Of a DNA stretch of 64,000 nucleotides, positions 53,208-62,638 are shown piece after piece. The stretch spans positions 48,708-112,707 of the forward strand of contig CAWHCT010000010.1 of assembly GCA_963827785.1 (NCBI GenBank). Reading direction: 5' to 3'. The DNA is from Site-B1 sp963827785 (GTDB lineage Bacteria > Bacteroidota > Bacteroidia > Flavobacteriales > Flavobacteriaceae). How positions within the stretch are numbered: position 1 is the first letter of the stretch; every line of letters begins with the position of its first letter. Position numbers and translations under genes: made by a program. Below the pieces are notes generated by a model. That model was not told the origin of the DNA. It was given only the letters and a program-made list of their open reading frames with translations, and made no database searches.

Positions 53208-54229
53208 ATTATAGTTTCGATCTTTTTCAGGACGCTTTTATAGTCAATACTTTCCATAGCATTCTTATATGCCTTGGGGTATTTATTTCCATAAACCGAA
53301 GTTGGTATCTTAGGGTATTTCGTCCTGTCGCTGAATAAAGCATTTTCCAATTTCTGATTGTAAGGATAAAATCCTGCATAAGGATGTGTTACTCCCCAAA
53401 GTGTAATAACTTCTATGCCGTATATGGCTGCGATATGTGCGTTACCTGAATCCATTGATACCATAACCTGAAGATTGCTTATCAAACTCAACTCATCCTT
53501 AAAAGATAGTTTTCCTGCAACATTAATGACATTTTCATATTGGGCTTCAATACCATTTAATACCTTGATTTCTTTATTTCCTCCACCAAAGAGCAAAACA
53601 GTGGAATTATTAGATTTATCAAGTTCTTTAATGACATTCTCCATCAGGTGCATAGGATATTCTTTTGATGGATATTGAGCAAAAGGAGCAATTCCTATTA
53701 AGGGCTTATCTGACTCTTTTATGACTTTCAGAACAGATTTATTTAGCTTGTGTTTATCAGGATAAGTAGGGTTATTCAAATTAATTTCAAAACCAAGTTT
53801 TTTAAATACATCCGCATAACGTTGGTGGGTTGTTTTAAGCTGCTTGAATTGTTTCCCTGAAACTAAGGCTTTCTTTTCAGCCCTGCCTTTATCTATTTGA
53901 TAAAATATATTACCAACTAAAAATAATTTCAAAATTCTGGTGCGCAGGACGTTGTGAAGATCGGCAATCGCATCGATGTCCAGTTTTTTTATTTGTTCTG
54001 ATAATCTATAAAGACCATTAATCCCTTTATGCTCCCCATTGAAATGGGCAGTTAAAACGGTTGTGTTCTTGATCTCATCAAAAAACGGAGAAAAAAAAGG
54101 TCTGGTTAAAACTGTTATCTTAACTGATGGGTGCTGATCCACAAGAGCTCTTAATACCGGAACTATCATTGCAACATCTCCCATAGCGGAAAACCTGATA
54201 ACAAGAATATGATTTGGAATTTTGGACAT
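53183..54229 (-). CDS. Glycosyltransferase family 9 (heptosyltransferase-like)
   Basis: The 348-residue GT-B enzyme shows the ADP-heptose:LPS heptosyltransferase pattern (ILVIRFSAMGDVAMIVPVLR; LIGIAPFAQYPSKEYP; MVSMDSGNAHIAAI; VITLWGVTHPYAGF). It is likely involved in lipopolysaccharide core synthesis. It follows the DUF4254 gene, a pairing common in flavobacteria. Confidence 0.88.
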   Translation of the reverse strand: MSKIPNHILVIRFSAMGDVAMIVPVLRALVDQHPSVKITVLTRPFFSPFFDEIKNTTVLTAHFNGEHKGINGLYRLSEQIKKLDIDAIADLHNVLRTRILKLFLVGNIFYQIDKGRAEKKALVSGKQFKQLKTTHQRYADVFKKLGFEINLNNPTYPDKHKLNKSVLKVIKESDKPLIGIAPFAQYPSKEYPMHLMENVIKELDKSNNSTVLLFGGGNKEIKVLNGIEAQYENVINVAGKLSFKDELSLISNLQVMVSMDSGNAHIAAIYGIEVITLWGVTHPYAGFYPYNQKLENALFSDRTKYPKIPTSVYGNKYPKAYKNAMESIDYKSVLKKIETIIKKPYSKE

Positions 54230-54249
54230 CTGAAATTTTGAAAGATGGG

Positions 54250-54270
54250 ATCCTAAAACAAGTTCAGGAT
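54250..54270. repeat. Imperfect palindrome between GT9 and DUF4254
   Basis: ATCCT at 54250-54254 faces AGGAT at 54266-54270, with a partly paired AAAC/AGTT core. It resembles a dispersed flavobacterial intergenic repeat, by recollection of general pattern only. Confidence 0.4.
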
Positions 54271-54280
54271 ACCCTAAAGG

Positions 54281-54889
54281 TTACTTTTTCGAACGAAGAA
54301 CAGGATTCATTTCATCATCATTATACATCTTCATTTGTTTATAAACTTTCATGTATTTATCCCCATTTTCAATATCTTTTAACAAGGTATCAATGGCAGT
54401 TGAAAGATCCACCCGCTGTTCCAACAAGGTGTTTAATTTCTTTTTACAAGAATCGATGTGAGATTTTGATGCATCCGTTCTTGAGGCTTCCTCATTCATG
54501 TGATATATTTTTAATGCCAAAATAGAGAGTCTGTCAATTCCCCAGGCAGGACTTTCTGTATTGATGGTGGCATTCTCTTTTTGAAAAACATCTTTATATT
54601 TTTCAAGAAAATAACTATCAATGTACTCTACCATGTCCGTTCGATCCTGATTTGAAGCATCTATCTGTCTTTTTAATTTTAATGCGGCAATAGGATCTAT
54701 TTGAGGATCTCTAATTATATCTTCATAATGCCACTGGACAGTGTCTATCCAGCATTTTCTGTAAAGCAAATGCCCTAACAGATCCGATTCCTTATTGTAT
54801 GGATTTGCAAATGGCTGGTCAACAGTATTAATGATATGATATTTTTCAATTACTTCTTGAAAAATAGCATTGGCTTTTTTGGTGAACAT
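54281..54889 (-). CDS. DUF4254 protein
   Basis: The 202-residue α-helical protein matches DUF4254 (QPFANPYNKESDLLGHLLYR; CWIDTVQWHYEDIIRDP; SPAWGIDRLSILALKIYHM). The frame extends to a TTG at 54910, but that TTG lies within a -7 box, so the ATG at 54889 is preferred. Function is unknown; pairing with GT9 suggests LPS-related work. Confidence 0.85.
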   Translation of the reverse strand: MFTKKANAIFQEVIEKYHIINTVDQPFANPYNKESDLLGHLLYRKCWIDTVQWHYEDIIRDPQIDPIAALKLKRQIDASNQDRTDMVEYIDSYFLEKYKDVFQKENATINTESPAWGIDRLSILALKIYHMNEEASRTDASKSHIDSCKKKLNTLLEQRVDLSTAIDTLLKDIENGDKYMKVYKQMKMYNDDEMNPVLRSKK

Positions 54890-54907
54890 ATCTTTTATTT
54901 TAAAGGG

Positions 54908-54915
54908 CAAATATA
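54908..54915 (-). promoter_or_regulatory. -7 box (TATATTTG) for DUF4254-GT9
   Basis: This exact TAnnTTTG match on the minus strand lies 18 nt before the ATG at 54889. It decides against the longer TTG start. Confidence 0.6.
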
Positions 54916-54961
54916 CTTCATAATTAATTAACTTTACTACTCAAACCACAGTTTACAAACC

Positions 54962-55624
54962 ATGCAAATCCACAATTTATCTCAGAAAAATTCATTATTA
55001 AATAATTTCATTTCTGAAATTCGTGATAAAAACATACAAAAAGACAGTATGCGCTTTAGAAGAAATATTGAGCGCATTGGCGAAGTGTTGGGATATGAGT
55101 TGAGTAAAACTTTGAATTATGAATCCAAAGTTGTTCAAACTCAATCGGGAGACTGTCATATGAATTTACAAGATAACAAAGTGGTGATCTGTTCGGTTTT
55201 AAGAGCCGGAGTGCCACTTCATAGTGGTCTTTTAAATTATTTCGACAGGGCTGAAAATGCTTTTATCTCGGCATACAGGCATCATGAAAAAAATGATCCT
55301 GATAATTTTAAAATTGTGGTTGAATATCTTGCCAGTCCAAGCCTGAACAATAAAACTTTAATCCTTGCCGATCCCATGCTTGCAACCGGACAGTCCTTGG
55401 TCTCTACATTTGAGGCGCTCAAACCCTTTGGAATTCCTCAGGAAATTCATCTTGTTAGTGTGATTGCGGCTAAAAAAGGAGTACAATATGTTAAAAAACA
55501 CTTCCCGGAAGACACCAAATTATGGGTTGCCACTATTGACGACAAGCTAGATAAAAAAGGATATATTGTACCGGGGCTGGGAGACGCAGGAGACCTCGCC
55601 TTTGGATCTAAACTACAAAAATGA
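54962..55624 (+). CDS. upp: Uracil phosphoribosyltransferase
   Basis: The 220-residue enzyme has the PRPP motif LADPMLATGQS and the C-terminal uracil-binding region (YIVPGLGDAGDLAFG). It converts uracil and PRPP to UMP. The stop overlaps the end of the convergent DUF6427 gene by 12 bp. Confidence 0.95.
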   Translation: MQIHNLSQKNSLLNNFISEIRDKNIQKDSMRFRRNIERIGEVLGYELSKTLNYESKVVQTQSGDCHMNLQDNKVVICSVLRAGVPLHSGLLNYFDRAENAFISAYRHHEKNDPDNFKIVVEYLASPSLNNKTLILADPMLATGQSLVSTFEALKPFGIPQEIHLVSVIAAKKGVQYVKKHFPEDTKLWVATIDDKLDKKGYIVPGLGDAGDLAFGSKLQK

Positions 55625-56536
55625 TGTCACTATTGGGGCTAAGATCAAAGTGGCTAAAAAAGCATCTTTAAACCATTTTTCAGGAATTGATTGAATGTAA
55701 TTAGAGGTTATTATCGTCAAGGGCGCAAAAATAAAAATGAATTCTCCACTGGTTCTTACGTCAGAAAACACCACTATAGATAGTGCAATAATCAATGCAG
55801 CAACAACTATTTTATGTGCTGGTTTGAATATTTTTAGCTTACTTTTTATCAAGTTGACATAAAAAAAAGTTGACCATAGACTAAAAGTCAGAACTATTGT
55901 AATTGACACTATCAGCCTTATTGAGTTGTAATTGCTTAAATTGAAATTAAGGGTCGGCAGGAAGTTTTTTAAAAAGTCTAAATTATTATAAGAAACAAGG
56001 TTGTAACAAACAGCTAGTAAAAAAACGGTTAACATTCCCGTAAATGCTATGATCCAGTCTTTTATCTTGTTGTCTGAAAACAAAAATAAAGCAATAAATA
56101 TCAACAGGAAAAACAGGATTGCCCAAAAGTAAAAAACAGTAGCTACACCAATCCAAAATGAGGCGTCGAATAATTTCTTTTTAATCTCCTTTTGTGTTCG
56201 CATGCTGATTATCTTTCTTAATGCCAATAAGATAAATACGTTTGACAAAAGCAGTTTTGCGCTTATTAATGTTATGGGAAGCAGTGCTAAAAACAAACTA
56301 AAAAGCAATATATGATAACTGCTTTGATCTACTAATTTGTTCTTAATAACAATGAAATTCAATAAAAAAACAGAAAAAACACTAATTAAAAAAATGGTTC
56401 CTCTTTCAAAGAATACCGCTATCGAGAGCTTGTCATTTAACTCCTGAACATTAACCAACACAAAGGCTATAAATAATATAACAATGACTATGACAAAATT
56501 TATTGGCTTAGATTTATTGAAAATACTTGTAATCAT
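55613..56536 (-). CDS. DUF6427 multi-pass membrane protein
   Basis: The 307-residue product is almost entirely hydrophobic with about eight to ten membrane helices. Sequence character and neighbourhood (upp, DUF6341, purD) fit DUF6427 of flavobacteria. No catalytic motif is visible; function is unknown. Confidence 0.78.
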   Translation of the reverse strand: MITSIFNKSKPINFVIVIVILFIAFVLVNVQELNDKLSIAVFFERGTIFLISVFSVFLLNFIVIKNKLVDQSSYHILLFSLFLALLPITLISAKLLLSNVFILLALRKIISMRTQKEIKKKLFDASFWIGVATVFYFWAILFFLLIFIALFLFSDNKIKDWIIAFTGMLTVFLLAVCYNLVSYNNLDFLKNFLPTLNFNLSNYNSIRLIVSITIVLTFSLWSTFFYVNLIKSKLKIFKPAHKIVVAALIIALSIVVFSDVRTSGEFIFIFAPLTIITSNYIQSIPEKWFKDAFLATLILAPIVTSFL

Positions 56537-56582
56537 TAACTGTTTTTGTATTTTAGCTGCGTAAATATAAGATTTATTAACA

Positions 56583-56804
56583 ATGAAGGATTTTTTTTAC
56601 GGCATTCAAGATCTGTTTGTAAACTATTTATTTAAACCTTTTGATGCGTTAAGGGCTTTGGAATTAGATAGTTGGTGGTTGTCAAATATCGTTTCATGGG
56701 TATTAGCGGCCATTGGATTGGTGGCTTTTATTTATTGGATGCTTCAGTTAAGAAAGTTCGATAAGGATGAAGATAAGAGTATTACTTCTCATTCTTACCT
56801 ATAG
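56583..56804 (+). CDS. DUF6341 small membrane protein
   Basis: The 73-residue protein has an N-terminal amphipathic stretch (FFYGIQDLFVNYLFKPFDAL) and one membrane helix (about 34-52). It lies divergently from DUF6427 and overlaps purD by 6 bp at the 3' ends. Function is unknown. Confidence 0.78.
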   Translation: MKDFFYGIQDLFVNYLFKPFDALRALELDSWWLSNIVSWVLAAIGLVAFIYWMLQLRKFDKDEDKSITSHSYL

Positions 56805-58070
56805 ATCAAACCCAATATCTTTGCGGTAGTACATATTTTCAAAATGTACCTTTTCAATACTTTTATACGACTTTTTTAAGGCTTCTTTATAAGTGCTCCC
56901 GAAACTTGTCATTGCCAGCACACGTCCTCCTGAAGTAACAACTTTGCCGTTTTCTAATTTTGCTCCTGCATGAAAAGGAATTGAATTTGATATATTCTCT
57001 AATCCTGTTATTTCCTTTCCCTTTTCATAAGCTTCAGGATAGCCGCCTGAAACCAACATTACCGTGGTCGCGGCACGAGGATCAATTTCCAAATTGACAG
57101 AGTCAAGATTTCCCTCAGCGATTCCTTGAAGTAATTGTACGAAATCATTTTTTAAACGAGGCAATACAACCTCAGTTTCAGGATCTCCCATTCTAACGTT
57201 ATACTCAATAACCTTTGGGTCATCTCCAACTTTTATCAATCCAATAAATATAAATCCTTTATAAGGCAAATTGTCTTTTTGAAGACCCAGAATAGTTGGT
57301 TTTACAATTTTATCCTCAATTTTAGCCAGTAATTCTTTATCTGCAAAAGGAACCGGAGATATTGCTCCCATTCCTCCTGTGTTCAAACCTGTGTCACCTT
57401 CACCAATACGCTTATAGTCTTTTGCAGTTGGCAAGATCTTGTAATTTTTTCCATCAGACAGAACAAAACAGCTTAATTCAATTCCATCTAAAAACTCTTC
57501 TATAACTACTTTAGAACTAGCTTTACCAAACTTAGAATCTACGAGCATTTTTTTTAACTCATCCTTGGCTTCTTTTAAATCATTCAGAATCAATACACCT
57601 TTTCCGGCAGCTAATCCATCTGCTTTTAACACATAGGGTGGTTTTAAAGATTCTAAGAAACTAAACCCGGATTCAAGATTCTCTTTAGAAAAACTTTTGT
57701 ATGCCGCAGTTGGAATGTTGTGTCTGTACAAAAACTCTTTAGCAAATTCTTTGCTTCCTTCCAACTGAGCTGCAGCTTTTTGAGGGCCAATAACATGAAT
57801 ATGTCTTAATTCTTTATCATTAATAAAAAAATCATGAATTCCTTTAACTAAAGGATCTTCAGGGCCAACAACCACCATATCGATCTTGTTGGCTAAAACA
57901 ATTCTTTTAATTTCACTAAAATCCAAGACGTCAAGCGGAATGTTTTTTGCAATTTTTGCAGTACCTGAGTTTCCTGGTGCTACAAAAAGTTGATCGCATA
58001 ATTTACTTTGTGAAATCTTCCAAGCGAAAGCATGTTCTCTTCCTCCAGATCCCAGAACTAAAATTTTCAT
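56799..58070 (-). CDS. purD: Phosphoribosylamine-glycine ligase
   Basis: The 423-residue ATP-grasp enzyme has the N-terminal motif LVLGSGGREHAFAWKI, the ATP-binding segment PPYVLKADGLAAGKGV, and EYNVRMGDPETE with the metal-binding residues. It catalyses the second step of purine synthesis. A -7 box lies 17 nt upstream. Confidence 0.97.
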   Translation of the reverse strand: MKILVLGSGGREHAFAWKISQSKLCDQLFVAPGNSGTAKIAKNIPLDVLDFSEIKRIVLANKIDMVVVGPEDPLVKGIHDFFINDKELRHIHVIGPQKAAAQLEGSKEFAKEFLYRHNIPTAAYKSFSKENLESGFSFLESLKPPYVLKADGLAAGKGVLILNDLKEAKDELKKMLVDSKFGKASSKVVIEEFLDGIELSCFVLSDGKNYKILPTAKDYKRIGEGDTGLNTGGMGAISPVPFADKELLAKIEDKIVKPTILGLQKDNLPYKGFIFIGLIKVGDDPKVIEYNVRMGDPETEVVLPRLKNDFVQLLQGIAEGNLDSVNLEIDPRAATTVMLVSGGYPEAYEKGKEITGLENISNSIPFHAGAKLENGKVVTSGGRVLAMTSFGSTYKEALKKSYKSIEKVHFENMYYRKDIGFDL

Positions 58071-58086
58071 TGTTTTTTGTTTGAGG

Positions 58087-58094
58087 CAAAAATA
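58087..58094 (-). promoter_or_regulatory. -7 box (TATTTTTG) for purD
   Basis: An exact TAnnTTTG match on the minus strand, 16 nt before the purD ATG. No TTG stands at the usual distance. Confidence 0.5.
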
Positions 58095-58148
58095 ATTGCT
58101 TTTACCTTTAAAAAATAATTATATTACAAAAACCTATACAGATTTACC

Positions 58149-59459
58149 TTGAAGTTATTTGACCTCACTTTACGACTTAATGGATTTCCGATTAAAAAGG
58201 CGCGATCGGTACTGGATTCTGTTTTGTCCATAGAAGAATCCGAGTTTGAATCTTATGTTAATTCCAAAAGGAAAGAGATCCTTCAATTTCATTTACAGAA
58301 TAATTCATTTTATAGATCTTTTGGTAAAGATATAAACCTAGATGATTGGAATTCTGTTCCCATAATAACAAAAAAAGACTTACAAATTCCACTAGAAAAA
58401 AGACTGTCAAAAGGTTATAATTCCAAAAATGTGTATGTGAACAAAACATCCGGTTCATCAGGGGATCCATTTGTTTTTGCAAAAGACAAATTCTGCCATG
58501 CTTTAACCTGGGCGGAAATTCAGAATAGATTTGGATGGTATGGCATTGATTTCAATTCCAGTATGCAGGCACGATTTTATGGTATTCCTCTGGATAAAAA
58601 GGGATACTATAAGGAACGTATCAAAGATTTTTTTAGTCACCGCTTTCGATTTTCGGTGTTTGATCTTAGCGATAAGGCTTTTCATAACCATCTGAAAAAA
58701 TTCAGATCAACACCTTTTGATTTTATAAATGGATATACAAGTCCAATTGTTCAGTTTGCAAAATTTTTAAAAAGAGAAGGTGTTGTTTTAAATAGGGTTT
58801 GTCCCTCACTACAAGTTTGCATTGTTACTTCTGAGATCTTATTTGAAAGTGACAAGAAATTGATGGAAACTCAGTTTGGTGTTCCCGTGATCAATGAATA
58901 TGGTGCTTCTGAACTCGATCTGATCGCATTTCAGAACCCAAAAGGAGAATTACAGATAAACAGTGAAACATTATATGTTGAGATCTTAGATGATAATAAT
59001 AATCCATTACCAAAGGGCAAAGAAGGCAGGGTTGTTATTACTTCCCTTTACAACAAGGCACATCCATTCATTAGATATGATATTGGCGATATTGGTGTAA
59101 TATCTAACAAAAGCACTTTTAAAAAGCCGATTCTAAAAAGCTTGATTGGCAGGACCAATGACATTGCAATTTTGCCTAGTGGTAAAAAGGCAGCTGGATT
59201 AACATTCTATTACATAACTAAAAGTATTATTGAAGACGATGGAAATGTAAAGGAATTTATCATTGAACAGCTAACGAAATCCGATTTCAATGTTAAGTAC
59301 ATAAGCGCTAACGAACTCTCTGTTGAAAAAATGGAAGTAATAAAAAAGGAAATGGTGAAATATCTGGAACCTGGATTACACATCACTTTTGAACGTCAGG
59401 ATAAAATAGCCCGATCAAAAAGTGGAAAACTAAAGCAGTTTAGTTCTTTGGTAAATTAG
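58149..59459 (+). CDS. Phenylacetate-CoA ligase-like adenylate-forming protein (CapK type)
   Basis: The 436-residue protein has the adenylation motif KTSGSSGDPF, INEYGASELD and the RYDIGDIGVI segment of the PaaK/CapK family. It starts at a TTG with no nearby ATG. In polysaccharide clusters such proteins are assumed to activate an acid for glycan modification or to be relatives without ligase function; the neighbours here (GT2, sugar transferase, UDP-sugar genes) support the former. It overlaps the convergent GT2 gene by 20 bp. Confidence 0.82.
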   Translation: MKLFDLTLRLNGFPIKKARSVLDSVLSIEESEFESYVNSKRKEILQFHLQNNSFYRSFGKDINLDDWNSVPIITKKDLQIPLEKRLSKGYNSKNVYVNKTSGSSGDPFVFAKDKFCHALTWAEIQNRFGWYGIDFNSSMQARFYGIPLDKKGYYKERIKDFFSHRFRFSVFDLSDKAFHNHLKKFRSTPFDFINGYTSPIVQFAKFLKREGVVLNRVCPSLQVCIVTSEILFESDKKLMETQFGVPVINEYGASELDLIAFQNPKGELQINSETLYVEILDDNNNPLPKGKEGRVVITSLYNKAHPFIRYDIGDIGVISNKSTFKKPILKSLIGRTNDIAILPSGKKAAGLTFYYITKSIIEDDGNVKEFIIEQLTKSDFNVKYISANELSVEKMEVIKKEMVKYLEPGLHITFERQDKIARSKSGKLKQFSSLVN

Positions 59460-60219
59460 AGATCTGCCTTGATTTGACAAAAAAATGTTCGTATAAAAAC
59501 AATATGAAATAGCCTAAAGATTTAAATGTTGAAAATCCCAATCCCTTACTATAAACCTGATAATTGTATTTAATCAGATCGAACTTATTTGATGACATAG
59601 AATTTTTCCTGACTCTGTAAAGAGCCAAAGATTCCTGTATTCCCGTTGCGGGTTTACCTGATTCTTTAATGGCTTGTAACCACAATAGCCAGTCTTGTCT
59701 TTTTCTATACTTTGTCGACGGAATTTTACCTAGTGATTTACAATTATAAACTCCTGTCAAATTTCCAAGGTAGTTACTTCTTAATAATTTCTTATAGGTT
59801 AATTCCGATAATGCATTTACTCTTTTAAACAATTTATTACCACTTTCATCAATAAGATCGTAGCTGGAAAAGCAAACATCTAATTTGTTTTTTACCATTA
59901 AATTAATTTGAACTTCCAGTTTGTTTGGCAGCCACAGATCATCAGCATCCAGGAAAGCAATAAAATCCCCTTTTGCAGCATTTATTCCTTTGTTTCTGGA
60001 AACTCCGGCTCCTTGATTTGTGTTATTTTGAATTAGTGAAATATTAGAATGCTTAGAGATATAGTCTTTAATTAAGTTAATTGTATTGTCTGTAGACGCA
60101 TCGTCAATTAAAATTAGTTCCCAGTTTTTATATGACTGATCCAAAATACTATCAATTGTTTGCGCCAAAAAATCCTGAGAATTAAAAGTTGGTGTGATTA
60201 TAGAAACAAGTGGTTCCAA
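59440..60219 (-). CDS. Glycosyltransferase family 2
   Basis: The 259-residue GT-A enzyme has the start SIITPTFNSQDFLAQTIDSI, the DDASTDNT motif, the DXD-type FLDADDLW, and the KRQDWLLWL region. It starts at a TTG, since a stop lies two codons upstream. It adds a sugar to the glycan built on the carrier made by the next gene, 11 bp upstream. Confidence 0.9.
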   Translation of the reverse strand: MEPLVSIITPTFNSQDFLAQTIDSILDQSYKNWELILIDDASTDNTINLIKDYISKHSNISLIQNNTNQGAGVSRNKGINAAKGDFIAFLDADDLWLPNKLEVQINLMVKNKLDVCFSSYDLIDESGNKLFKRVNALSELTYKKLLRSNYLGNLTGVYNCKSLGKIPSTKYRKRQDWLLWLQAIKESGKPATGIQESLALYRVRKNSMSSNKFDLIKYNYQVYSKGLGFSTFKSLGYFILFLYEHFFVKSRQISNLPKN

Positions 60220-60230
60220 TAGTTATGAAA

Positions 60231-61639
60231 TTAATAAGCTTTTTCTTCGCCTTTAAAAGCATTAAAAATAGTTTGAATAATTATTTTAGATCCAATAATA
60301 TTGACCAGTTTTCAACATAAAAAATATCATATTTAACTCTGTTGATTATATCTTTATCCGTTTCTACTTCTCCTCTAAATCCCTTAATTTGAGCCAGACC
60401 TGTAATTCCCGGTTTTACGAAATGGCGAACAATAAAATTATACTTGTCTATTTTTTTTGAATACAAATTCTGTGTGGTTACCATATGGGGTCTTGGACCA
60501 ACAACACTCATGTCACCATTTAAAACATTAAAAAATTGAGGTAATTCATCCAAACTTGTTTTGCGCAAAAATTTACCAATTTTGGTAATCCTTTGATCTC
60601 CTTTTGTCACCTGGTGCCTGAGCAGCTCTTATTGTGGTGTTATGATCTGAACTTATAACAATCAAATTCCTCTATAATTAATTCCATTTCTTGTCTGTTT
60701 GTAAAACACAGGGCCTTTAGATTCGAATTTAATTAGTATAAAGAGAATTATGGAAAGCCACGATAACATAAAAATTAGTACAAATAATGAAAAAACAAAT
60801 CGAAAACTTCTTTTAATAAATTTATTTAATTCATCATTTAGCTACCCCTTCTTGAATAGACAAGACAGGAATATAATTATAATAATCTATACTTAATCGT
60901 TTTGTATAAATTTTAAGGGCATTGGGCACAAACTTTATGTTACAATGGTTTAAATTTGCAAACTTTACATATTCATTTACTTCATTTTCAGACAAATCGT
61001 CAATGGCGCAATATATTTCATCAATATTTTGATTATTTTTTAAAAAACTAAAACTTTCTGAAATTGTTCCTGAATTATTTTTATCTTTTGAATTACTAAA
61101 AACCCCTCTTAGAATATATCCAAGTTCTTTCTTTTTTAAGAAAATATCTTTAAGTTCTTCAACACCCTCTCCATTTCCAACTATAATTACATTTCTTAAA
61201 TTTCCATTTAAGTAAAAGCGAAAGGTTTTTAATACATAAAAAACAACAATTTTAACAAGTCCAATTGCGACGAATGAATATACCAAATAAATTAGGGTTA
61301 TTACTGCGGGTAATTTTACACTTCTGAACATCCCGATAAAAGCAAAAACAATAACCCCAAAAACTAAAAATTGTTTAACTAATAGAGAAATTATATTTAA
61401 AACCGAAGTGTGTCTATAAACTTTATAAAATTTTAAAAATGTGTGGATATCAGCCAGAATACAATTGAATAAATGAAATATAATATGTGCTTATTATTAA
61501 GATATTCAACTGGGAAAAAGTATAAATTTTCATCATTTAAGTTTAAAAAAAAATACGCAAAGAGATTTATAATAAAAAGATCATAAAAAATTAAAATTGG
61601 TCTTAATAGCCATGAATATCTTCCCCGAATGTATTCCAT
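60231..61639 (-). pseudogene. Polyprenyl-phosphate sugar transferase (WcaJ/exopolysaccharide type), at least five frame breaks as written
   Basis: Joined over its frames, the product is about 465 residues. It has several N-terminal membrane helices (start EYIRGRYSWLLRPILIFYDL), a CoA-binding-like middle domain (VIIVGNGEGVEELKDIF), another membrane helix, and the bacterial sugar transferase core (GPVFYKQTRNG, YKFRS, DQRITKIGKFLRKTSLDELP, MSVVGPRPH). Breaks lie near 61434 (missing T), 60837, 60665, 60620-60650 (more than one, possibly a lost TCAGA copy) and 60284 (missing A). The conserved motifs argue for an intact gene with errors. It starts glycan synthesis by moving sugar-1-phosphate to undecaprenyl phosphate. 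Confidence 0.82.
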
Positions 61640-61682
61640 AAGCTATTTGTTTATATAGCTAGAAAAATCTTTATGTTCACTT

Positions 61683-62638
61683 TTATATAAGCTCTTCTTG
61701 AGTTAAGCCCTTAAAATAATCAAATGTTATCTTCATTCCTTCTTCACGGCCAACTTTTGGTTCCCAATTCAATAACTTATTTGCTAAAGATAATATCCGG
61801 TTGTCTTTGCATCGGATCATCAACCGGCAAATCTTTATAAACAATTTTTTGATCTGTATTGGTTAATTTAATGATCTCCTTGGCAAAATCCATAATAGTA
61901 ATTTCATGCGGATTTCCAATATTAACCGGATATGAATAATCACTTAAAAGCAATCTGTAAATTCCTTCAACCTGATCATCAACATAACAAAAAGATCGTG
62001 TTTGTAAACCATCTCCAAATACAGTTAGATCTTCTCCTCTTAAGTGCTTGTCCCATAAATGCCGGAATTACTCTACCATCATTTAATCTCATTCTCGGTC
62101 CATAAGTATTAAAAATTCTTACAATTCTTGTTTCTAATCCATGAAATCTATGATAAGCCATGGTTATAGATTCTTGAAATCGTTTAGCTTCATCATAAAC
62201 ACCTCTTGGGCCAATGGTATTTACATTTCCATAATACTCTTCTGTTTGAGGATGTACTAGATGGGTCTCCATATACTTCAGAAGTTGAAGCAATTAAAAT
62301 TCTGGCATTTTTAGCTTTTGCTAATCCTAGTAAATTATGAGTTCCTAGAGAACCAACCTTTAAGGTTTGTATTGGAATTTTAAGATAATCTATGGGGCTA
62401 GCTGGTGAAGCAAAATGCAAAATATAATCAAGATTTCCTTCAATTTTAATAAATTCAGTAACATCATGGTTTATAAAATGAGAAGTTTTCGTTTTGATAT
62501 AAATGTGAGATGTTTTCTTAGCTCTCCAGTAATGAAATTATCCATTCCGATAACATGAAATCCTTCTTTAATAAAACGATCACACAAATGCGAACCTAAA
62601 AAACCTGCTGCTCCAGTAATTAATACTCTTTCATTCAT
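61683..62638 (-). pseudogene. UDP-glucuronate decarboxylase (UDP-xylose synthase), five frame breaks as written
   Basis: Joined frames give 316 residues, the usual length (956 bp less five extra bases is 951). The SDR motifs are present: TGAAGFLGSHL, LHFASPASPIDYLKIPIQTL, TSEVYGDP, the YxxxK pair in GVYDEAKRFQE, RIVRIFNTYGPRM, DDPMQRQPDI. Breaks are near 62520, 62473, 62261, 62039 and 61792. It converts UDP-glucuronate to UDP-xylose. Its ATG follows the stop of ugd without a gap, so the two consecutive enzymes are coupled. Errors rather than decay are likely. Confidence 0.85.
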
